This document shows positions 61,801 to 64,000 of a DNA stretch of 64,000 bases, in pieces. This DNA comes from Liolophura sinensis (lineage: Eukaryota; Mollusca; Polyplacophora; Chitonida; Chitonidae), in NCBI RefSeq assembly GCF_032854445.1, contig NC_088302.1:45672645-45736644 (forward strand), given 5' to 3'. The position numbers were made by a program, and so were the translations under genes. The notes under the pieces were generated by a model. It was given only the letters and a program-made list of their open reading frames with translations, did no database searches and was not told where the DNA came from. Every line of letters starts with the position of its first letter. Position 1 is the stretch's first letter.

Positions 61801-62297
61801 GCAAACTGAGCAACTAAGAGAAGAACACATAGTAATACAGCATACGCCAAAGATGACTGGAGGTAGAATTGTTTGTAGTACCTTGAGCGTGTGAACAGGG
61901 CTGTCAGAGCAGTTAGAATTAACAGCGATACAGCCCCTGCAAGAAAGACAATCCAATTTTCCTGCATCATGGGCAGTAGAAACACACTCCAGACAACACA
62001 TCCTGCCATAATAATGTACAGTGCACATTGAAATCTCTTCCTAATTTGAGGAAAATAACTTTTTAAGACTTGCTCTTCTAGAATAGGAGAGTCAAACTTT
62101 GGGTCCCACCATGCTCCGGAGGCCCTCTCAAAAAGAAGTGGAATTTTTGTGTTCTTCTTGATTACCAAACCCCCTACTTTTGTTTTACTTTTGTCAGGGG
62201 ATTCCACCACTACTTTCACCAATTCTGTGTCGTAAGCTGGGCTGTACACAGCCTCGCCCTTTTGGGAATTACTCTCAGCAGTTTTGGAATTCGCCAT
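19060..62297 (-). CDS. ADCY9: Adenylyl cyclase type 9-like, six coding exons (whole gene)
   Basis: Membrane adenylyl cyclase that converts ATP to cAMP and pyrophosphate, normally under G-protein control at the plasma membrane. CDS is the join of 62297-60812, 35215-35132, 33812-33634, 29174-29066, 24770-24447 and 20642-19060. Seen directly: each internal edge has AG/GT sites, and phases (1, 1, 0, 1, 1) match across every junction with no stop, giving 3765 bp and 1254 residues. The layout is the classic 6 TM-C1-6 TM-C2 of class III cyclases. The type 9 call rests on N-terminal [16 protein letters not shown]1 [15 protein letters not shown] and [15 protein letters not shown], and C2 [15 protein letters not shown] and MAASGLN. 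Vertebrate AC9 is about 1350 residues; this one is shorter mainly in C1b and after C2. The exon set is my reconstruction. Extra small exons or splice variants cannot be excluded, but the family call is secure. Confidence 0.93.
20643..24446 (-). other. ADCY9 intron 5
   Basis: Starts GTTTATG and ends in a (TTG)n-like stretch and TTGCAG before 20642. It contains a 41-bp minisatellite (about 21.07-21.24 kb), several A runs (20.73, 22.18 and 24.06 kb) and a short TCAC run near 23.58 kb. No other coding exon is recognised; the direct phase match of exon 5 to exon 6 argues that none is missing. Confidence 0.75.
21068..21243. repeat. 41-bp minisatellite in intron 5
   Basis: About four and a half units with the core GGTTACCATGCAGTGTAATC and TGGTACAAAACTCACAG. 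Weaker related motifs (GTGTTATGACACAGTGTATT) extend toward 21,480, suggesting a formerly longer array. Confidence 0.85.
24447..24770 (-). CDS. ADCY9: ADCY9 coding exon 5 (C1b, low-complexity Ala/Thr/Val-rich)
   Basis: Encodes codon 620 (Gly, split), residues 621-727 and the first base of codon 728. The acceptor is ATTACCACAG and the donor is CCAAAAG followed by GTTTAT. The sequence is rich in Ala, Thr, Val, Ser and Cys (for example [17 protein letters not shown] near its start) and looks disordered. The vertebrate AC9 C1b is also long, Ser/Cys-rich and poorly conserved. The exon is 324 bp with phase 1 at both ends, so it could be an in-frame cassette of 108 residues. Frame and splice fit on both sides support it more than similarity does. 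Confidence 0.8.
26037..26264 (-). mobile_element. SINE family 2 copy with 9-bp target duplication
   Basis: Read on the minus strand, a tRNA-like head at the 26,264 end and a tail of ACTC repeats at 26,040-26,060. The plus strand shows GTGAGTGAGTGAGTG, then ATTTTTCAGTCATATGATGACG and GGACACCTTGGATCTACCGC. The perfect direct repeat GAAAGTAAA at 26028-26036 and 26265-26273 is a target-site duplication. Internally deleted compared with the copy at 47.2 kb. Confidence 0.78.
26432..26650. repeat. 25-bp minisatellite in intron 4
   Basis: Nearly nine units with cores TTAGATCAGCCGGAAGCG or TTAGATCAACCAGAAGCGC plus CACCATG. The left three units form one variant and the others a second, so the array grew in steps. 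Confidence 0.9.
26757..26822. repeat. 24-bp short tandem repeat (2.7 copies)
   Basis: Three near-identical GGGTTGTGCAACGTTACAAA-type units directly after each other. Confidence 0.8.
27137..27520. repeat. 24-bp minisatellite in intron 4, about 16 units
   Basis: Units of 24 bases built on ACAAATGTCAGTGTAAGTAT with variants C/T in GTcAG and A/T in GTaAG. Open frames on the minus strand with an eight-residue period are produced by the repeat and are not genes. Confidence 0.93.
28018..28372. repeat. 32-bp minisatellite in intron 4, about 11 units
   Basis: Units with the core GAACTGTGACAAGGTGGCTA and GATGGAGATGTG. Two block types (GGTGGC and GGTGCC; GACAAGG, GACGAGG and GATGAGG) alternate and whole two-unit segments recur, pointing to expansion by unequal exchange. 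Confidence 0.92.
29066..29174 (-). CDS. ADCY9: ADCY9 coding exon 4 (C1b)
   Basis: Encodes residues 584-619 plus one base of codon 620. The acceptor is TTGTTTCAG followed by TCTCCGGAGG; the donor is TCGAAAG followed by GTAGAT. The translation (beginning [19 protein letters not shown]) is Ser-rich, regulatory-linker-like C1b sequence. The part [11 protein letters not shown] recalls a short SLDQ motif in the vertebrate AC9 C1b region, but this is too short to prove homology. Entry phase 0 and exit phase 1 fit its neighbours exactly, so skipping it alone would shift the frame. Confidence 0.8.
29387..29599. mobile_element. MITE-like element with ~28-bp inverted ends
   Basis: The left end GGTCCCTGGATCACGAAGCG followed by ATCTTAAG is mirrored at the right end by TTAAGATCGCTACGTGATTC followed by CGGTCCCTGG. 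The inner 150 bases are AT-rich with no coding frame. Total is about 213 bases. This form fits a nonautonomous DNA transposon; the superfamily is unknown. Confidence 0.7.
30362..30510 (-). mobile_element. Old SINE family 1 relic
   Basis: Has the TTTATTTATTTATTT tail complement followed by decayed body motifs (ATTATGTTAGGAGGAAACCAGGC, here read as TTAGGAGGAAACC then AGGCAGAGCCAGGGG). The tRNA-like head is missing. Confidence 0.65.
32310..32439 (-). mobile_element. Truncated SINE family 1 copy
   Basis: Body motifs TTTTACGCCATACTCAAG, GGACGAAACCAGACAGAGCC and GGCAGATCTTCCCATG read in the minus orientation, but the head is missing. A full-length copy in the opposite orientation inserted immediately beside it. 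Confidence 0.75.
32453..32728 (+). mobile_element. Full-length SINE family 1 copy with 13-bp target duplication
   Basis: tRNA-derived head with an A-box-like TGGCTCAGTCAGTTAGC and a B-box-like GAGTTCAAGTCC, a body including AATGCTGGCTGCCGTCGTAT and an AAATAAATAAAT tail. Flanked by CCCATGTATGAAA (32440-32452) and CCCGTGTATGAAA (32729-32741), one mismatch in 13. Such elements are copied by a partner LINE and transcribed by RNA polymerase III. Confidence 0.88.
33634..33812 (-). CDS. ADCY9: ADCY9 coding exon 3 (end of C1a, start of C1b)
   Basis: Encodes residues 525-583 after a split codon 524 (Lys). It opens with [10 protein letters not shown], the counterpart of the GLKTYLI strand that closes C1a in class III cyclases, which fixes both frame and location. 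The remainder is acidic, Ser/Pro-rich C1b sequence ([13 protein letters not shown], then [15 protein letters not shown]) without a known fold. The donor is CAAGAG followed by GTAAGT, phase 0. Confidence 0.88.
33813..35131 (-). other. ADCY9 intron 2
   Basis: Starts GTGAGTG at 35131 and ends TATTAAAG at 33813. The acceptor lacks a strong pyrimidine run but is an AT-rich AG, common in such genomes. I see no repeat family or coding signal inside, only AT-rich sequence. Confidence 0.7.
35132..35215 (-). CDS. ADCY9: ADCY9 coding exon 2 (84-bp mini-exon, C1a/C1b link)
   Basis: Encodes the end of codon 496 (Asp), residues 497-523 and the first base of codon 524. The acceptor is GTCATTTCAG and the donor is GTGAGTG, both strong. 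The translated start [12 protein letters not shown] sits between the C1a end (EVEEGEEQE) and the conserved KTYFI strand in exon 3. In vertebrate AC9 about 17 residues separate the equivalent points; here about 30 do. Sequence similarity within this piece is weak, so the call rests mainly on splice sites, phase and position. Both ends are phase 1 and the length is a multiple of three, so the exon can be skipped without breaking the frame. Confidence 0.72.
36039..36073. other. Perfect 14-bp hairpin in intron 1
   Basis: GCATCAGTGATACA, a seven-base loop, then the exact reverse complement TGTATCACTGATGC. No terminator-like T run follows and no role is known. Confidence 0.8.
36306..36574 (-). mobile_element. 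Full-length SINE family 1 copy with perfect 13-bp target duplication
   Basis: Head complement (GCTAACCGACTGAGCCATGG), body (CAGCATTATGGTGGGAGG) and tail complement are all present. The exact direct repeat TGGTCTGGAACTA lies at 36293-36305 and 36575-36587. The intact flanks suggest a fairly recent insertion. Confidence 0.9.
38916..39016. repeat. Palindromic ~100-bp element in intron 1
   Basis: Left arm ATTTTGACGATCTCAAT...CATCCTCGGGAG and right arm CTCCTGAGGATG...CATTGAGATCTTCAAAAT are imperfect reverse complements of about 45 bases around a few-base loop. A MITE-like hairpin is likely. Confidence 0.7.
41556..41677 (+). mobile_element. 5'-truncated SINE family 1 copy
   Basis: Contains GTACATGGGAAGGTCAGGCA, CCACCATAATGTTGGCTGCC and the end TAAAACACCAATCAAC, but lacks the tRNA-like head and the AAAT tail. 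Confidence 0.75.
42454..42709 (-). mobile_element. Full-length SINE family 1 copy with 13-bp target duplication
   Basis: Head complement GCTAACCAACTGAGCCACAG, body CAGCATTATGGTGGGAGG and tail complement. Flanks TTGCTCTTGTTTA (42441-42453) and TTCCTCTTGTTTA (42710-42722) match at 12 of 13 bases. Confidence 0.87.
43288..43600 (-). mobile_element. SINE family 2 copy
   Basis: The plus strand reads GTGAGTGAGTGAGTTAGTG, CTTGGGGTTTAATGTCGTAC, TAGTGCTGCTTCACTGAGAC and GGATCTACCGCTCCCGAAGC. On the minus strand the 43,600 end gives a tRNA-like head with AGAGCGTCGGCTTCGG and a B-box-like GGGTTGAATC. Target duplication not clear. Confidence 0.75.
44821..44866. repeat. CT then AT microsatellites
   Basis: Seven CT units directly followed by about 15 AT units. 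Confidence 0.95.
45871..46092 (-). mobile_element. 5'-truncated SINE family 1 copy with perfect 14-bp target duplication
   Basis: Body and tail present, but the head stops inside the A-box region (ends GCTGCGCTAG). The exact direct repeat CATGAAGATACTTA at 45857-45870 and 46093-46106 shows that it was inserted in truncated form, as LINE-type reverse transcription often leaves. Confidence 0.9.
46803..46943. mobile_element. Palindromic MITE-like element, copy 1
   Basis: Ends GGGCCCCGTTTCACAAAG and CTTTGTGAAACTGGGCTC are inverted repeats. The inside is unrelated AT-rich sequence of about 100 bases. A second member is at 57.2 kb. Confidence 0.72.
47155..47481 (-). mobile_element. SINE family 2, most complete copy, with 12-bp target duplication
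   Basis: The plus strand carries GAGTGAATGCTTGAGGTTTA, ATTTTTCAGTCATATGATGACG (short tail side), GCCTTACCAAAGGCAAG, CCAGTCATTGCACTATCCCC and GGATCTACCGCTCCAGAAGC. The exact direct repeat AAATATATAAAT at 47143-47154 and 47482-47493 bounds it. Confidence 0.82.
49283..49485 (-). mobile_element. Decayed SINE family 1 copy
   Basis: CACTATTATGGTGGGAAGAA, CACGACCATCCAGAGG, AGAGAGGAAGCCAGCATGAG and GCGCCTGGGTCATTGCG are recognisable, with small deletions. A further tail-side fragment follows at about 49,500-49,575. Confidence 0.72.
50968..51215. repeat. ~31-bp imperfect minisatellite in intron 1
   Basis: About eight units with the core TGGCCTGTATTAAGCCAA followed by variable TGTGCTGTAT. Related motifs (GGCCTGTATT) recur to 51,330. 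Unit length varies between 29 and 33. Confidence 0.82.
51829..52020. repeat. 66-bp tandem repeat, three copies
   Basis: Three close copies containing AGCAAGCAAGATCAAAGATG and AAACCAAGCAGGAACAAACA. The multiple-of-three length gives a short open frame with a 22-residue period on the plus strand; I do not call it a gene. Confidence 0.9.
54199..54578 (-). mobile_element. SINE family 1 copy disrupted by unrelated sequence and a G run
   Basis: The tail side (TTTATTTATTTGATTGG to CAGCCAGCATTA, up to about 54,270) and head side (ACCATCTGCAGGTTGCTGG to GAACCACGGAGGCCC) are separated by about 120 bases of unrelated sequence and a run of about 18 G at 54,400-54,418. Head-side bases show small changes. 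Confidence 0.75.
54583..54616. repeat. AT microsatellite
   Basis: About 16 AT units just past the SINE head at 54,578. Confidence 0.93.
55856..55897. repeat. AT then GT microsatellite
   Basis: About 12 AT units followed by GTATGTGTGTGTGTGTG. Confidence 0.93.
56735..56985. repeat. 40-bp minisatellite in intron 1, about six units
   Basis: Units contain ACCATCTGCACCATGGTCCT followed by a variable CCTGTACATGGCAA/CATATACATGGCAA part. Two unit types alternate (cctgtac, catatac, catgtac), showing higher-order duplication. Open frames here come from the repeat. Confidence 0.92.
57194..57293. mobile_element. Palindromic MITE-like element, copy 2
   Basis: GGGCCCAGCTTCACAAAG at the left and CTTTGTGAAACTGGACC at the right are inverted repeats matching the ends of the 46.8-kb element, with further partial pairing inside (GCGACATACAAC against GTACGACATC). 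Confidence 0.72.
57447..57530 (+). repeat. SINE family 2 fragment
   Basis: Contains GGCTTACTTGCCTTCAGTAAGGCG and AGTGAAGCAGCATTA (read in parts), the reverse complement of the middle of the 43.3- and 47.2-kb copies. Both ends are missing. Confidence 0.55.
59540..60010 (+). pseudogene. Ty3/Gypsy gag fragment (broken), antisense in ADCY9 intron 1
   Basis: Starts near [20 protein letters not shown] and continues, after a stop at 59,739, with [20 protein letters not shown] and, after further stops or shifts, [20 protein letters not shown], the usual retrotransposon gag core. No protease or reverse transcriptase follows, so it is a solitary gag relic. It differs from the gag at 8.1-8.9 kb. Confidence 0.82.
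60812..62297 (-). CDS. ADCY9: ADCY9 coding exon 1: N-terminus, TM1-6, C1a catalytic half
   Basis: Encodes residues 1-495 plus one base of codon 496. The start chosen is the ATG at 62297 (context GTCAACATGG, with A at -3 and G at +4); the reading frame runs nine codons further upstream but has no ATG there. Residues about 54-75 hold the AC9-type pre-membrane motif ([15 protein letters not shown]). Six hydrophobic spans lie at roughly 91-111, 115-135, 146-168, 182-201, 202-218 and 224-246. A short signalling helix (about 270-284) precedes C1a (about 326-490). The two metal-binding aspartates are D342 in FADIVGFT and D386 in LGDCYYC; the NMRVGVHTG and FDVWSNDV motifs follow. The exon ends GAACAGGAAG followed by GTAAGC, a strong donor, in phase 1. 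A single exon for this whole half resembles the large early coding exon I recall for vertebrate ADCY9. Confidence 0.95.
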
Positions 62298-62318
62298 GTT
62301 GACGCTCTCCAGGGAAAT

Positions 62319-63200
62319 CTGCAAGGAGAGAGTTACGGTGTTCCAGTCAGCCTGTCCGACCCGGTCAGAGCGCTCGCTCAGGGGAGGCCGGCGTCACTGC
62401 AGACGCCCGACATACCGTGCAAATAACGCCTGCGATTCTAGCCCAGATCATCTGAACTGAATCCCTTTATCTCTTGTGCTGTTCGCGATGATGTGTCGGC
62501 TTGTCATCACCCCTGCTTCTTTCGCCTTCCCTGTAATTCGGTAGTGCTGTCTGAGCACATGGGAACTGCGCGACCACTGCCAGCAGTGACAGCCTTGATG
62601 GGGGGAGGGGAATGGGGAACAAGGTTAAAAATAGCAGATACGAAACTCCCGTTACCTTCGAACGGTTAACTTACTCACGATTGTACTGCAGCCACAAACC
62701 CGTAAATCATTGAACAGACAGCCATACCACTTGCACGGACTGAACGACGACGATGTTGGATGGACAACAGTGTTACACTTTCACAATTCTAGCCTACATG
62801 ACGAACTGCACCGGCTGTTTTGACGGAGGCCCTGGTGAGTATGTCCGAAAAATCAGCCTCCATCAGTTCACGCTCTGAGATCGAGAAGGGCCCTGAGCTG
62901 AGGCGTTTACGCCGGCGTCCACACCAGTACGGGGTTTCTAGCTCTGGACAGCCCGCCACAAATAAGCCTAACAACCTACAGTCTGACAGATATCCACAAC
63001 CGTTGCCCTGCTCCCAGGCCGTTTCCCGGCACTGGAAATTCTGAGGTCTTTCCCACACAGGCGGAGCACGGCGCGACAACAAGCCGAACCCGTGGCGCAC
63101 TACCGAATAAATCACATACAGTTCAGCCAAGGGCCTGTGGCTGTTGGGCTATTCCGACCTGCGCGCGCACTCCCTCCGACTGCAAACTCAAGCCGCCAAT
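62319..63200 (-). promoter_or_regulatory. Probable 5' noncoding exon and CpG-dense promoter of ADCY9
   Basis: Just upstream of the start codon, minus-strand sequence has a pyrimidine tract and CTTGCAG ending at 62319, which looks like a splice acceptor 21 bases before the ATG. About 360 bases further upstream is a strong donor, ATC followed by GTGAGTAAG, with its GT at 62678-62677. This suggests a noncoding exon ending near 62679 and a short first intron. From about 62340 to 63150 CpG dinucleotides are frequent, unlike the AT-rich surroundings, as expected for a housekeeping-type start. I see no convincing TATA box and cannot place the transcription start. Open frames here on both strands have no recognisable domain and were not called. 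Confidence 0.45.
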
Positions 63201-63700
63201 GATTTACGTTTTGTCAACTGATCAAATAGTCCAGCATCTCGATCAACGACGTTTAGAACTGCGGCGAATTCACAAGAATTAATTGCAGGACGACAACACG
63301 GGTTTCAATAACTGGCCAAACGATTTGGACTGTGCTTTTTATATATCTATAGTGATTATGGAGGGATTTGTACTAAATTATTTAAGTCTGCTCTCAGCAT
63401 TGTTAGAAATATCCGTGATTTATTCCGGTATTTTCCGTCGTGAATATATGCTTACCACACTTACCACCAAATATATATACCTTACTGTACTTTTTTTTAT
63501 CCCACTGTAACTCAGATTATGACGTGAAAACGTGTTGTCCGAGAGTTGAGGAATCGAAAGTATGCTATTTATAGGCCTAATGCATCTCGGAAGTTTCTAA
63601 ATCTTGCTGCTTGATCGAATTTACCATGTATAGGGCCTACTAGTAAAATGTATAATTCATTTATTTTAACTAAACTGAATGCTAAGAGTGTATATATATG
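63201..63700. other. AT-rich flank upstream of ADCY9
   Basis: CpG density falls off and the sequence becomes AT-rich. No coding frame or repeat that I recognise before the SINE at 63.7 kb. Confidence 0.45.
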
Positions 63701-63709
63701 TGCACGTTT

Positions 63710-63920
63710 ATTTATTTATTTATGTATTTGGTTGATGTTTTACGCCGTACTCAAGAATATTTCACTTATACGACGGCGGCCAGCATTATGGTGAGACGAA
63801 ACCGGGCAGAGCCCGGGGTAAACCCACGACCATCGGCAGGTTTCGGACAGACTTTCCCACTTATGGTCGGAGAGGAAGCCAGCAAGAGCTGGACTTCTTC
63901 ACAGCGACCGCATTGGTGCC
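63710..63920 (-). mobile_element. 5'-truncated SINE family 1 copy with 9-bp target duplication
   Basis: Tail complement TTTATTTATTTATTTATG, body CGACGGCGGCCAGCATTATG and CAGCGACCGCATTGGTG; the head is missing. TGCACGTTT at 63701-63709 and 63921-63929 is the direct repeat. It lies upstream of the cyclase gene. Confidence 0.85.
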
Positions 63921-63929
63921 TGCACGTTT

Positions 63930-63930
<1 letters not shown>

Positions 63931-63980
<50 letters not shown>
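63931..63980. repeat. AT microsatellite near window end
   Basis: About 25 AT units directly after the SINE target duplication. Confidence 0.95.
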
Positions 63981-63983
<3 letters not shown>

Positions 63984-64000
63984 CAGTATGTATTCACGGT

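Noticed and set aside
62789-63130. Open frames on both strands upstream of the cyclase
   Set aside because: CpG-rich promoter/5' UTR sequence lacks stops by composition; no known domain in either product.

Overview
The window is a piece of an animal nuclear genome, most likely a marine mollusc (a bivalve is plausible but not proven). It is AT-rich, with long introns, many minisatellites, a CpG-dense gene start, and two families of tRNA-derived SINEs whose style (an AAAT-type tail after a body ending in a GTACGGCGTAAAACACC-like motif, and a second family with a GAGT/ACTC-type tail) I associate with molluscs. No bacterial-style gene organisation is present.

The one real protein-coding gene I can support runs on the minus strand from about 62.3 kb down to 19.06 kb. 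It encodes a class III membrane adenylyl cyclase of the type 9 group (ADCY9, related to insect Ac13E). I could assemble six coding exons: 62297-60812, 35215-35132, 33812-33634, 29174-29066, 24770-24447 and 20642-19060. Every junction has AG/GT splice sites and every exon phase fits the next, giving 1254 residues and one stop. The first large exon carries the N-terminus, six membrane spans and the C1a catalytic half. Four small exons carry the C1a/C1b link and the low-complexity C1b region. The last large exon carries spans 7-12 and the C2 half. Together C1 and C2 make the ATP-to-cAMP active site. The protein keeps the Leu and Ser expected of a forskolin-responsive pocket, which vertebrate AC9 lacks, and it has almost no tail after C2.

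From 0.5 to 11.5 kb the window is repeat-rich. It has a diverged ~37-bp array, four blocks of a related 39-bp minisatellite, a 766-bp inverted repeat with two 268-bp arms, and two decayed Ty3/Gypsy-type retrotransposons in opposite orientation: one on the minus strand (gag to integrase, 8.9 to 5.2 kb) and one on the plus strand (RT end to integrase, 9.16 to 11.4 kb). Downstream of the cyclase gene, at 14.45-15.31 kb, is a regular 27-bp tandem array of about 32 units.

The introns hold SINE copies with clear target-site duplications, MITE-like palindromes, at least seven further minisatellites (four clustered in 26.4-28.4 kb), microsatellites and a broken Gypsy gag fragment at 59.5-60.0 kb. I found no functional RNA gene, CRISPR array or novel multi-gene system. 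The most interesting points are the structural predictions for the cyclase and the satellite/foldback structure at the left end.
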